The notes: a model not told the origin generated them from the letters alone. A stretch of DNA of 10,727 nt from Actinomycetes bacterium (GCA_023389315.1 JAEWEQ010000022.1:1-10727), one strand, 5' to 3'; positions 1-7,718 are shown, numbered from the stretch's first letter. Program-made: numbers and translations.

Positions 1-25
1 GGGGGCGGGAATAAATCCCGCCCCC
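1..25 (-). terminator. Probable terminator hairpin after araD
   Basis: A perfect 10-bp inverted repeat (1-10 with 16-25) flanks a 5-nt AT loop and starts 21 bp beyond the araD stop codon. It is the first strong hairpin after the last minus-strand gene of the cluster. Any T-run that should follow it on the minus strand lies outside the window, and the stem itself may extend past base 1. Termination is therefore inferred from position and structure. Confidence 0.6.
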
Positions 26-46
26 CAACTTCGCTAACAGGCTGTT

Positions 47-754
47 TCAGTGCTGCCCGTAGACGTTCTGATACCGGTCATACAGGGAATCAATGGCCGC
101 TTGCGGTATCGCCAGCGGCTCGCCCAACTGGCGCGCGATGTGCACCGTGCGGGCCACTTCCTCCACCATCACCGCGGCTTTGACCGCGGAGCGCGCATCC
201 TTACCGATAGTGAACGGACCGTGGTTTTGCATCAGCACCGCGGGGGAGCGGGACTCACGCAGCGTATCCACGATGCCCCGCCCAATCGAGTCATCCCCGA
301 TGATCGCGAACGGCCCCACCGGGATGGCACCACCGAACTCATCAGCCATCATGGTCAGCACGCAGGGGATTTCCTCCCCGCGCGCCGCCCAGGCAGTGGC
401 GTAAGTCGAGTGCGTGTGCACCACGCCCCCCACGTGCGGCATATGCCGGTAGACGTAGGCGTGGGCAGCGGTGTCCGAGGACGGTGACAAACTATCGGCA
501 GTACCGTCCTCGATCTTCACTCCGTCCAGGGTACAAACCACCATGGTGTCGGCGCTGAGCTCATCGTAAGAAACCCCCGAGGGTTTAATCACGAATAACT
601 CCGTGCCCGGCACCCGGGCGGAGACGTTACCCGCGGTCCACACCACCAGTTCCCAGCGCGGCAACTCGGCGTGTAGGCGCGCCACCTCTTCCCGCGTGCG
701 CGCCACCGCTTCGCGCTGCGCCTCGCTCAGATCCGCTAACTTCAGCTGTTCCAC
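47..754 (-). CDS. araD: L-ribulose-5-phosphate 4-epimerase (class II aldolase family)
   Basis: AraD interconverts L-ribulose-5-phosphate and D-xylulose-5-phosphate by metal-dependent retro-aldol cleavage in the cytoplasm, the last step of L-arabinose or L-ribulose catabolism. The 235-residue length is typical. Visible family motifs are GNVSA (42-46), IKPSG (56-60), PSSDT with the active-site Asp94, HTHS with metal ligands His113 and His115, a third metal His178 in QNHGPF, and the C-terminal YGQ with Tyr232, equivalent to E. coli Tyr229. The start is GTG; a TAGGAG Shine-Dalgarno lies 5 nt before it and includes the TAG stop of araB, so the two genes are separated by 8 nt and probably translationally coupled. 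Related class II aldolases include L-fuculose-phosphate aldolase, but the YGQ tail and the PSSDT motif favour the epimerase. Confidence 0.92.
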   Translation of the reverse strand: MEQLKLADLSEAQREAVARTREEVARLHAELPRWELVVWTAGNVSARVPGTELFVIKPSGVSYDELSADTMVVCTLDGVKIEDGTADSLSPSSDTAAHAYVYRHMPHVGGVVHTHSTYATAWAARGEEIPCVLTMMADEFGGAIPVGPFAIIGDDSIGRGIVDTLRESRSPAVLMQNHGPFTIGKDARSAVKAAVMVEEVARTVHIARQLGEPLAIPQAAIDSLYDRYQNVYGQH

Positions 755-762
755 GACTGCTC

Positions 763-2442
763 CTACGCCTCCTTATGGGCCCGTGCCTTGGCTTCACGGC
801 GAATGCGTTTAAGGTCATGCATGACGTTGTTCTCCCGCCCGAACAAGTCGTGCAGGTACTTGTAGTGGGCGTACAACTCGTCATATTGGCGGGCACGTTC
901 CTCATTGGGCGTGTAAGCGTCCTTCACCCGCTTACCCATGGCATTAGCCGCCTCCACTACCGAGTCGTACAAGCCGGCGGCGCAAGCGGCGAAAATGGCC
1001 GAGCCCAACGCCGGTGCCTGGGTGGAGACCGCGGTGGAAACCGGCAGGCGAGTGATGTCGGAAATCAACTGCATCAAGAACGGGTTCTTGGTAAGCCCAC
1101 CGGCCGCCACGAACTCGGTAATCTCCACCCCGTGATCGTGGAAGTTCTCAATGATCACGCGCGCCCCGAACGCGGTGGACTCCATGATGGCGCGGTACTG
1201 GTCCTCCGGCTTGGTCGCCAGGGACTGCCCAATGAGCAGGCCCGACAGGTTCGCGTCCACCAAAATGGAGCGGTTCCCGTTGTGCCAATCCAACCCGATC
1301 AGACCGTGCTCGCCAACCTCCTGAGAGGCGGCCTTCTCGGTGAGTAATTGGTGGATACTGATGTCGCGTTCCTTGGCTTCCGCGTGGTAGGCCGGCGGCA
1401 CGCAGTTGTTGACGAACCAGGCGTAAATGTCACCAACCGCGGTTTGACCGCCCTCGAAACCCCACAGGCCATCGACGATGCCACCGTCGACGATGCCGAA
1501 CACGCCGGGCACTTGCTTGAACTCCGGGCCGGACACCACGTAGCACGCGGAAGTGCCCAGGATCGCGGTCAGCTGGCCGGCCTCCACCGCCTGCACGGCG
1601 GGAGCGGTGACGTGGGCGTCAATGTTGCCCGAGGCCACCACCACTTGCGGGCCCAAACCGGTGAGCTGCTGGCCGCGTTCATTCAAAGTACCGACCTTCT
1701 CACCCAGGGGCAGTACCGGGGCGGGCATCTTGGTTTCGAACACGTCCGCGAACTCGGGGTTCAACGCGCCCAGGAACTCCTTCGACGGGTAGGCCCCATC
1801 TTGGTACATGCGCTTATAACCCGAATCCCCGGCCGCGTAGGTGAGGTTGCCGGTCAGCATCCAGGTGAGCCAGTCCAAAGCGTTCACAATGTGCGCGGCT
1901 TCGTGGTACACCTCGGGGGCTTTCTCCAGCGTCTCCAGCGCCTTGGGGAGCAGCATCTCGGAGGAAAGTTCCCCGCCGTAGCGCGCCAACCACGCTTCGT
2001 CCCGCTCCCGTGCTAAAGCCACGATCCGTTCGGCCTGTTCTTCCGCACCGTGGTGCTTCCACAGTTTGATGTAGGCGTGCGGGTTGTCCTTGAACTGTTC
2101 CTTCTCACACAGCGGCACCCCGTCGGCGTCAGTGAACAGTACCGACGCGGAGGTAACGTCAATGCCGAGGGCGACCACGTCCTTGCCATCCACCCCGGCA
2201 GTTTCCAGCGCCTGGGGGATGATGGCGGAGATGACTTCGAAATAGTCCGCCGGCACTTCCAGGGCGAAATCCGGTGGGAGTTTGCGTCCATCCCCGGCAC
2301 TGAGGACGTGGTCCATCACCCCGTGGGGGTAGTCCATCACCGCGGAGCCGAGTTCTTCGCCGTCACTGGCGCGGATAATCACGGCCCGCCCTGACAGCGT
2401 GCCCAGGTCTAAACCAACGATGTATTGAGCGTCTTTGCTCAT
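763..2442 (-). CDS. araB: L-ribulokinase (FGGY family)
   Basis: AraB phosphorylates L-ribulose at O5 using ATP, supplying the substrate of AraD, which follows 8 nt downstream. The 559 residues match the usual AraB length of about 560. Motifs in order: N-terminal phosphate loop GLDLGT (10-15); KDNPHAYIKLWKHH (118-131), typical of ribulokinases; Lys210 in a position like the substrate-contacting Lys208 of E. coli; SGNIDAH with the catalytic base Asp275; GTSAC (296-300); GFEGGQTAVGDIYAW (328-342) with a conserved Glu330; LDWHNGNR (384-391); and the ATP-binding AAGGLTKNPF (446-455). The ATG is preceded by ACGGAGA at normal spacing. A 78-bp gap with a strong hairpin separates it from araM upstream. 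Some AraB-type kinases accept other 2-ketopentoses, so strict L-ribulose specificity is inferred. Confidence 0.92.
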   Translation of the reverse strand: MSKDAQYIVGLDLGTLSGRAVIIRASDGEELGSAVMDYPHGVMDHVLSAGDGRKLPPDFALEVPADYFEVISAIIPQALETAGVDGKDVVALGIDVTSASVLFTDADGVPLCEKEQFKDNPHAYIKLWKHHGAEEQAERIVALARERDEAWLARYGGELSSEMLLPKALETLEKAPEVYHEAAHIVNALDWLTWMLTGNLTYAAGDSGYKRMYQDGAYPSKEFLGALNPEFADVFETKMPAPVLPLGEKVGTLNERGQQLTGLGPQVVVASGNIDAHVTAPAVQAVEAGQLTAILGTSACYVVSGPEFKQVPGVFGIVDGGIVDGLWGFEGGQTAVGDIYAWFVNNCVPPAYHAEAKERDISIHQLLTEKAASQEVGEHGLIGLDWHNGNRSILVDANLSGLLIGQSLATKPEDQYRAIMESTAFGARVIIENFHDHGVEITEFVAAGGLTKNPFLMQLISDITRLPVSTAVSTQAPALGSAIFAACAAGLYDSVVEAANAMGKRVKDAYTPNEERARQYDELYAHYKYLHDLFGRENNVMHDLKRIRREAKARAHKEA

Positions 2443-2478
2443 GTTTGTCTCCGTATCTATGCAGGCGGCATCAAATTA

Positions 2479-2512
2479 GGCGGCGCCGCCCCGGGGGTGG
2501 GGCCGCGCCGCC
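2479..2512 (-). other. Strong intergenic hairpin between araM and araB
   Basis: Arms 2479-2492 and 2499-2512 are complementary over 14 bp with one mismatch around a 6-nt loop. The hairpin begins 9 bp after the araM stop codon and ends about 36 bp before the araB ATG. The minus strand after it reads CCTAATTTGATG, which is not a clear T-run, so it is a weak candidate as a classical terminator. It may be a partial terminator or an mRNA processing and stability element. Confidence 0.6.
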
Positions 2513-2520
2513 GCGGCTTG

Positions 2521-3891
2521 CTAGCTGAGTGGGTGGTGGTGCTGGCCCCAGAAACCGTCCTCGGCGAAGAGCTTGTCAACGACTTCTTCCAGCATATTCA
2601 CATCGACCAGCAGGTCGAGGACGGTGTAGCGCGAGCGGATCTGCTGCGCCTTGAAGTGGGTTTCGCGGAAGCGATCCCAATCGATCTCAATCATTTCCGG
2701 ATGGTACGGCGCCCCGGCTTTGCGCAGCATATCCATCGCCTCTTGCGCACTGACCAGCTGCTCTTTCGCGCGCTGGGAGATACGCGGCCACGCCTGCTGG
2801 ATTTTCTGCAAGCGCATCCGCAGTTCGTCGCCTTCCAGGTGCTTATTCAAGGTGTGCTTCACGGCGTCTTCTACGATGCGTTCGGTTTGCATGCCGCGCA
2901 CGAACGCTTCGACTTCTTCCGCCGAGGGCGTGGCCGCCACGATGGCGTCAATGTCCAGGTTGGACAGGTCCAACTTCAAGGCTTCTTCCCAGATGGCGCA
3001 GGAAGCCACCGTGCCGACGCCGACCTTGAAACCGTGCGAGAGGGGAGGCTCCCAATCCAGGCCGTGGCCTTCCATTTCCCAAGTGTGGGAGAACTGGTGG
3101 CCGGCGCCGGAAGCGGGGCGAGAGGACTGGGCAGCCTGCATCGCCAGGCCGCTCATAATGTTGCCTTCCGCCAGCAGACCCACCGCCCCCAGGTCACCTT
3201 CGGCTACCGCTTCAGGGTCAGCCAAAGTGTTGCGCAGGGGGCCCTGTACCAGGGACCACACGTAGTCGTCGATCGGTTCGATACCCAGTTCATCAGCCAG
3301 GATCCAGTCCGCTCCGGCGGGGATCTTTTCAATCAAGTCACCGTAGCCGGTGGCGGTCAGGCGCTGCGGGGCGGCCGCCATTACACCCACGTCCGCCACC
3401 AGGGCAGCGGGGGCGGGGCAGTTGCGGGTGATTTTGAACCCGTCCTTGGCGATGGAAGCACCGAAGGAAGCGTAGCCATCTACGGACGCGGCGGTACACA
3501 CGTTCATGTATTCGCGCCCCAGTTCCCCCGAAGCCAACTTCGCCAGGTCGTTCAAGGTACCGGCGGCGATGGAACAAACCACGGTTTCATCCCCCAGGGG
3601 ACGGATGTGCTCGCGTAGGATCTCCACGTTTTCGTAGCCGGCGTACAGGGTGGGGGTGCCGGGGAAAATGTAGGGCTCGGCGGCGAATTCCACGCCCGCT
3701 TCCTGTAAGGAGGCGACCACGTCCTCGCCGCAAGCGTCCCAGGTGTTGCCGTCGGCCACCACGATGGCTTTCTTACCGGGGAAGGTTTCGGCGAAGATCT
3801 TCCCGGTCTGGGAAAGGACGTTTTCACCGAAGGCGATCTGGCGGGTTTCGTCAGCGGTTTTCAGGGCGGTTTCGATTAAAACACTTGACAT
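2521..3891 (-). CDS. araM: sn-glycerol-1-phosphate dehydrogenase family (AraM/EgsA)
   Basis: AraM/EgsA proteins are metal- and NAD(P)-dependent dehydrogenases that interconvert dihydroxyacetone phosphate and sn-glycerol-1-phosphate; AraM lies in the arabinose operon of B. subtilis. Visible here: nucleotide-binding AAGTLNDLAK (109-118), CTAASVDGYAS (132-142), GYGDLIEK with predicted metal ligand Asp185, SGAGHQFSHTWEM (261-273) with His265 or His269, and SHGFKVGVGT with His286, the Asp/His/His pattern of the family. At 456 residues it is about 60 longer than B. subtilis AraM, mostly at the C-terminus, which ends with a His-triplet. The ATG follows an AGAGGT ribosome site directly after the TAA of the upstream kinase (12-nt gap), so coupling is likely. 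In this context it may oxidise a different polyol phosphate made by that kinase; this is inference. Confidence 0.87.
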   Translation of the reverse strand: MSSVLIETALKTADETRQIAFGENVLSQTGKIFAETFPGKKAIVVADGNTWDACGEDVVASLQEAGVEFAAEPYIFPGTPTLYAGYENVEILREHIRPLGDETVVCSIAAGTLNDLAKLASGELGREYMNVCTAASVDGYASFGASIAKDGFKITRNCPAPAALVADVGVMAAAPQRLTATGYGDLIEKIPAGADWILADELGIEPIDDYVWSLVQGPLRNTLADPEAVAEGDLGAVGLLAEGNIMSGLAMQAAQSSRPASGAGHQFSHTWEMEGHGLDWEPPLSHGFKVGVGTVASCAIWEEALKLDLSNLDIDAIVAATPSAEEVEAFVRGMQTERIVEDAVKHTLNKHLEGDELRMRLQKIQQAWPRISQRAKEQLVSAQEAMDMLRKAGAPYHPEMIEIDWDRFRETHFKAQQIRSRYTVLDLLVDVNMLEEVVDKLFAEDGFWGQHHHPLS

Positions 3892-3903
3892 GGTTTTACC
3901 TCT

Positions 3904-5466
3904 TTAATCCAGGTGATCGACGGTTTTGTGGGTTAGTTCTTGCATCTGCGGGTACGCATCCATGTACTGCTGGAGGTAGAACTTGTATTCTTCGTGCACC
4001 TCCATGTTCGGCTCGATCACGTCCGCTTCATGCACCATGTTACGGGCCGCGTCATCCAGGGACGGGTACAGGCCAGCGCCCACCGCGGCGAGCATACACG
4101 AGCCCAGGACCACCGCGTCACCCACTTCGGTCAGGGTGATGGGCAAGCCGGTGACGTCAGCGTGCATTTGCATCCACATCTTCGACTTGGTGGCACCGCC
4201 GCAGGCGACCAGTTTCTCGGGCGCAAAACCGCGGTCTTGCATCACCGACAGGGTGTGGGCGGTGTCGTAGGCGACCGATTCCAAAATCGCGTGGTAGAGG
4301 TGTTCGGGGGTGTGCGCCAAAGACAGGCCCCAGATCATGCCACGTGCCTTGGAGTCGGTGTATGGGGTGCGGTTGCCTTGGAAGTACTCGTTCACGATCA
4401 GCCCGTCTGAGCCAGGCGGGATGTGGGCGCAGGCGCGGTCCAACGCTTCGTAGGCGTTCAGACCCAGGCGGTCGGTGGCGGAGATGATGTCGCGGCGGAA
4501 CCCGTCGCGGAACCACTTCAGGACCGACCCGGAGGATACGATGCCACCTTCCACGGTGTATTGGCCCGGCACCACCGCGTCGGTGTAGGACCCGAAGAAT
4601 CCGGCGCCGTGGATGGCTTTATCAGACTGGCCGGTGATCACCTGGGAGGAGCCGGTGATGATGGCGATGGAGCCGGGTTGGACCACGCCCAACCCGATTT
4701 GCCCGTGCCAGGCATCGCCACCACCTTGGGCGACCGGGATGCCGGGGGTGAGGCCGAGTTCGTGGGCGACGTGGGCAGCTAGTCCACCCACCGGTTGTCC
4801 CAGCGGCACCACCTTTTCCGGCAGCTTTTCAAACACGTCACCGCAGCCAATGTGTTCGTAGAACTCCACCGGCCAACCCCCGTGGTCATTGTTGTGGTAG
4901 GCGCGGATGGCGGCGGTGTTTTGGTTGAAGGTCCACTCTCCGGTGAGTTTGAAGGTGAGCCAGTCGGGGGCATCCACGATGCGGTGGGCGGCCTTATAGA
5001 CTTCCGGTTCGTGTTCTTTCAACCAGGCGGCCTTGAAGGGGAACCATTCGGCGGTGGCGCCCATGGTGCCGCCACCGTTGTACAGGCGAGCCCAGTGGTC
5101 AATGGTGGTGGCGCGGGCGGCTTGATCGGTGGCACGCACGTCCATCCACATGATGGCGGGGCGCAGTGCCTCACCGTCCTCGTCCATGGCCACCACCGTC
5201 ATGGTAGTGGCGTCGTAGGAAATACCGGCGACGTGGCGCGCAGGAATCCCGGTTTGATCCAGCACCCGGTAGACGGAGGCTTTCAGAGCTTCCCACCAGT
5301 CGGTGGGGGACTGTTCGGCCTGGCCGGGGCGCGGGTGGGTGGTCTTATACGGGGTGGCGGCGAACCCGATGGGCTGGCCGCGCAGGTCGAAAATAGCAGC
5401 GCGGCACGACTCGGTGCCAAAGTCGATACCCAGCAAGTAGGGGCCTTCGTATCCGGGTGAAACCAT
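3904..5466 (-). CDS. FGGY-family carbohydrate kinase of unknown substrate
   Basis: This is an ATP-dependent sugar or polyol kinase of 520 residues. Motifs: phosphate loop GIDFGTESCRAAIFD (13-27), YDATTMTVVAMDEDG (84-98), MWMDVRA (106-112), the catalytic Asp251 in QGGGDAW, TGSSQV (271-276), NEYFQGNRTPYTD (359-371) and the ATP-binding ACGGATKSKMW (421-431). The size and the WMDVRA and GNRTPY segments resemble ribulokinase- and xylulokinase-like members; it is clearly distinct from the AraB downstream and shares no special identity with it outside family motifs. The ATG is preceded by AAAGGA at 7 nt. It is coupled to araM (12-nt gap), which suggests that its product, or a later product, is the AraM substrate. 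Candidates are D-ribulose, D-xylulose, a tetrulose or a polyol. The specificity cannot be read from the sequence. Confidence 0.88.
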   Translation of the reverse strand: MVSPGYEGPYLLGIDFGTESCRAAIFDLRGQPIGFAATPYKTTHPRPGQAEQSPTDWWEALKASVYRVLDQTGIPARHVAGISYDATTMTVVAMDEDGEALRPAIMWMDVRATDQAARATTIDHWARLYNGGGTMGATAEWFPFKAAWLKEHEPEVYKAAHRIVDAPDWLTFKLTGEWTFNQNTAAIRAYHNNDHGGWPVEFYEHIGCGDVFEKLPEKVVPLGQPVGGLAAHVAHELGLTPGIPVAQGGGDAWHGQIGLGVVQPGSIAIITGSSQVITGQSDKAIHGAGFFGSYTDAVVPGQYTVEGGIVSSGSVLKWFRDGFRRDIISATDRLGLNAYEALDRACAHIPPGSDGLIVNEYFQGNRTPYTDSKARGMIWGLSLAHTPEHLYHAILESVAYDTAHTLSVMQDRGFAPEKLVACGGATKSKMWMQMHADVTGLPITLTEVGDAVVLGSCMLAAVGAGLYPSLDDAARNMVHEADVIEPNMEVHEEYKFYLQQYMDAYPQMQELTHKTVDHLD

Positions 5467-5478
5467 TTTTATGTCCTT

Positions 5479-5505
5479 TCAGCGTCGTCGCTGACCAAAC
5501 GTCAG
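5479..5505 (-). promoter_or_regulatory. Two overlapping, mutually exclusive small hairpins at the kinase ribosome site
   Basis: A 6-bp stem (5479-5484 with 5489-5494, 4-nt loop) lies immediately before the AAAGGA ribosome site of the FGGY kinase. A second 5-bp stem (5491-5495 with 5501-5505) uses some of the same bases, so only one can form at a time. This could tune translation initiation, but the stems are short and no ligand or leader peptide is visible. Confidence 0.25.
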
Positions 5506-5548
5506 ATGGGTAAGGGCGGTAACGGCGTCGCTACCGGTATTGGTTTGC

Positions 5549-5571
5549 GGTGGGCGCGCGCGGCGCCCACC
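5549..5571 (-). other. Perfect hairpin after the HAD phosphatase gene
   Basis: Arms 5549-5557 and 5563-5571 form a perfect 9-bp GC-rich stem with a 5-nt loop, beginning 4 bp after the TAG stop of the HAD gene. The minus strand beyond it (GCAAACCAATACC) has no T-run. It is positioned like a terminator or a 3'-end stabiliser inside the operon. The rest of the 109-bp gap holds the kinase leader. Confidence 0.55.
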
Positions 5572-5575
5572 GGGT

Positions 5576-6436
5576 CTAGGAGTCGGTGTCAGTCCACCCC
5601 AACTCTTCCCACTGGGCTGCGGGAATGAGCCGGTCGAGGCGGTCAAGAATGAAGGTTGGCCGGTCGCGCTCTTCCAACGCCAGGGCTTCTTCCAAGGTGG
5701 AATCCCCAGTTAGGGGCATGGCGGAGAACATTCCGGTGCGCACCGCCATTTGGATGTCGGTCCCCAGGCGGTCACCGACCATGATGCAGCGAGTGGGGTC
5801 CACGTCCAGTCCGGCGATGGCGGCTTCCAACATGGCGGGGTTAGGTTTGCCGATCACCATTTCGCACTGCGTCTGCGTGCAGGCTTCGATGGCGGCAATA
5901 ATGGCCGCACAGTCCGGCTCACCCCGCCCACCGGGGAAGGGGCAGTAGCGGTCCGGGTTGGTGGCTACCAGTTTGGCGCGTTTGTGGAACCAGATAGCGT
6001 CGAAGGCGATCTGTAGTTTTTCGTAGGTGAAGGTGCGGTCGTAGGAGGCCACCACGATGTCAATCTCGGTGGGGTCATCGCTCATACGGATCCCGGCCTT
6101 GGCGAAGGCATCAATCAAGGGCTGTTCAGCGATGGGGAATACCACTGCGTCGGGGTGGTGCTCCACCAGCCAGTTGGTCATGGTGACCACGGTGTTGGCA
6201 ATTTCTGAAATGTCGGTCGGCAGCCCCAGTTTGGCGAGCTTTTCCACGTAAAGCTGCGGGTCTTTAGTGGGGTTGTTAGACAGGTACCGAACCGGCAGGT
6301 CGTGGCGGCGTAGTTCTTCAATCAGGCGTTTAACACCGGGTAGGAGTTCGTCGCCCAAGTAGATAGTGCCGTCCATGTCGAAGATGTAGGCGTCGTAGAA
6401 CTCGGTGGGGAAGCTGAGGTGGTCAGGCTGGCTCAT
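5576..6436 (-). CDS. HAD-superfamily sugar-phosphate phosphatase, NagD/AraL type
   Basis: The 286-residue protein has all four HAD motifs: DMDGT with nucleophile Asp20 and acid Asp22, SNN (53-55), Lys197 in IGKPNP, and GDRLGTD with Asp222 and Asp227 for Mg2+. The long cap inserted between motifs II and III is the C2 type of the NagD/AraL/phosphoglycolate phosphatase group. B. subtilis AraL, which sits in the ara operon, is a promiscuous phosphatase of this kind thought to prevent toxic build-up of sugar phosphates; a similar role, or a dedicated dephosphorylation step for a glycerol-phosphate-like intermediate, fits here. I chose the ATG at 6436 because CTGGAGAG lies just before it and the homologous region begins soon after; the reading frame runs 30 codons further up to a GTG at 6526, but those residues are Arg/Pro-rich and unconserved in character. 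Confidence 0.85.
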   Translation of the reverse strand: MSQPDHLSFPTEFYDAYIFDMDGTIYLGDELLPGVKRLIEELRRHDLPVRYLSNNPTKDPQLYVEKLAKLGLPTDISEIANTVVTMTNWLVEHHPDAVVFPIAEQPLIDAFAKAGIRMSDDPTEIDIVVASYDRTFTYEKLQIAFDAIWFHKRAKLVATNPDRYCPFPGGRGEPDCAAIIAAIEACTQTQCEMVIGKPNPAMLEAAIAGLDVDPTRCIMVGDRLGTDIQMAVRTGMFSAMPLTGDSTLEEALALEERDRPTFILDRLDRLIPAAQWEELGWTDTDS

Positions 6437-6468
6437 GGTGCTCTCCAGTGGCGAGGAGTAGTGGGGTT

Positions 6469-6645
6469 GGTCGCGGCGGCGACCGGGTAGATTCACGAGG
6501 GCGGGTGGGGCGTGGGCGCGTCCCACGTCGTTGGCGATCCAGGTCCTCGTGGATGCGCGCAGTGGCGAGGACGGTGCTGGAAGTTGGCGCCCACGTCCTC
6601 GCGCCTGGGGGTAGTGGTGGCCGGGCCAGGAGCGGCCCGGCCACC
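6469..6645. other. Hairpin-rich gap between membrane protein and HAD genes
   Basis: The 218-bp gap (6437-6654) has no convincing gene and contains four inverted repeats. These are 6469-6484 (6-bp stem), 6511-6527 (6-bp), 6565-6573 with 6594-6602 (9-bp, 20-nt spacer) and 6616-6627 with 6634-6645 (perfect 12-bp, 6-nt loop). The last begins 9 bp after the stop of the membrane-protein gene and is the likely 3' end structure of that message. Its T-run (TTTTGTT) is on the plus strand, not the minus, so as a minus-strand terminator it lacks a U-tail. Confidence 0.55.
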
Positions 6646-6654
6646 TTTTGTTCG

Positions 6655-7605
6655 TTAGCCCGCGAGGGAGCCGATGGTGAGGACGATGACAGTGGTGATC
6701 CAGATGGCGGTGGCCGGGGGATCAATGTGGGTGTCGCCGCGCGAGTGCAGCAGGCGGTTGGCTTGCTCAGCCAGCCAGGCGGAGAACACACCGAAGGCGG
6801 TGCCGATGACGATGGCGAGCAGCGCGTTGTTACCCACGATCGGCAAGAAGGTGACGGCCGCCAAGCCAGCGATGATCGTCATGTGGTGGGTGACCGGGAC
6901 GGTAACACCCAGGGAGATGATGATGATACAAACCGCGGAGAAGGCGAAGGGCAGGATGTGTGCCACGCCCGCCAGCTGTGGGACCACCAGGGCGAAGATG
7001 ACGGCCACGGCAGCGCCGAACAGGCCCGACAGCGCACCGACGGTGAAGTACTGCTTGGGTTCTTGCTGCCACGGTACCCAGCAGTGCTCGGCAGTGAGGT
7101 TGGAGATCCAGTTGAAGATACCGGCGTTACCGAACATCAGCCGCACCACGAAGGCGGAGAGCATGACCGTGAGGGCCACCGCGTCGGTGTGGCCACCGAA
7201 CCAGGGGATGAGGGCGATGAGTTCTTTAACTACGTAGCCGCCCATACCGAAGGCCGAGCCCACCAGTAGGACGTCGGAGCGGCCCAGTCCGGCGAGCGCA
7301 GTGTTCAGATCCTTACCTTTACCGGTGTCCTGCAGGGCTCCGGTTTTAGCGGCGTAGGCAACTGCGGCGACGGCGCCGGCGAAGGCTACGTGGGGGCCGA
7401 AGATGGGGCCGAAAGCGATGTAGTCAATCACACCGGTGTTGCCGGTGGCAGCGGCTACGCCCAGTCCGATGAGAATGGCGATACCGGTGAAACCGAAGGA
7501 CAGGTTAGCGCCGATGGCGGCAGCGAAGAAACCACCGGCTGCGGCCACGATCAGCCACAGCAGGTTGAAGTCTCCAAAAAGAGTCCAACTCTCAATAGCA
7601 GTCAT
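6655..7605 (-). CDS. Unrecognised polytopic membrane protein, probable sugar/polyol permease
   Basis: The 316-residue protein is almost entirely hydrophobic, with about nine or ten predicted membrane spans (roughly 13-33, 37-56, 66-86, 112-132, 139-158, 187-209, 214-236, 241-260, 262-282, 298-314). I do not recognise the family: it is shorter than MFS or SSS carriers and shows no ABC, PTS or MIP signatures. Notable segments are SFGFTGIAILIGLGV (36-50), FGPIFGPHVAFAG (65-77), THHMTII (239-245) and the loop HIDPPA (293-298), where polar and proline residues in or near the membrane suggest a functional site. The ATG has AAAGGTGG upstream. Being the only membrane protein in an enzyme operon, and placed between the isomerase and phosphatase genes, it is most likely the substrate transporter; this is inferred from context. 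A protein anchoring or signalling role cannot be excluded. Confidence 0.75.
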   Translation of the reverse strand: MTAIESWTLFGDFNLLWLIVAAAGGFFAAAIGANLSFGFTGIAILIGLGVAAATGNTGVIDYIAFGPIFGPHVAFAGAVAAVAYAAKTGALQDTGKGKDLNTALAGLGRSDVLLVGSAFGMGGYVVKELIALIPWFGGHTDAVALTVMLSAFVVRLMFGNAGIFNWISNLTAEHCWVPWQQEPKQYFTVGALSGLFGAAVAVIFALVVPQLAGVAHILPFAFSAVCIIIISLGVTVPVTHHMTIIAGLAAVTFLPIVGNNALLAIVIGTAFGVFSAWLAEQANRLLHSRGDTHIDPPATAIWITTVIVLTIGSLAG

Positions 7606-7625
7606 TAATCCACCTTTGGATAGGG

Positions 7626-7718
7626 GATAGCGCGTTCGCTATCAGGGGTTTGGGGGTTGGATGGTCGGCGGTTGGTCCGCCGACCGGTTGGGTAGGTGGG
7701 GTGAGGCGGGCTCACCCC
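7626..7718. other. Three tandem perfect hairpins between the isomerase and membrane-protein genes
   Basis: The 136-bp gap holds three perfect stem-loops in series: 7626-7632 with 7637-7643 (7 bp, loop 4), 7663-7671 with 7677-7685 (9 bp, loop 5) and 7698-7705 with 7711-7718 (8 bp, loop 5). None is followed by a T-run on the minus strand. They may attenuate read-through or protect the upstream message. Confidence 0.6.

Noticed and set aside
1348..2016. Plus-strand open frame of 222 codons opposite araB, and similar frames opposite the FGGY kinase and AraD
   Set aside because: They are shadows of genes whose catalytic motifs are intact on the minus strand; compositions are His/Arg/Gly-rich and no ribosome site was convincing.
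2425..3618. Long plus-strand open frame of 397 codons opposite araM
   Set aside because: It is antisense to a gene with full family motifs, shows no recognisable domain, and such open mirror frames are common in GC-rich coding DNA.
763..5466. Two FGGY kinases as a recent tandem duplication
   Set aside because: They share only the general family motifs and differ in length and substrate-region residues, so they are separate subfamilies.
6437..6526. N-terminal extension of the HAD phosphatase to a GTG at 6526
   Set aside because: The residues are Arg/Pro-rich with no family character, and GGAG lies correctly before the ATG at 6436.
7626..7718. Tandem stem-loops as a CRISPR array or REP cluster
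   Set aside because: The three stems differ in sequence, so there is no repeat unit; no spacers or cas genes are present.
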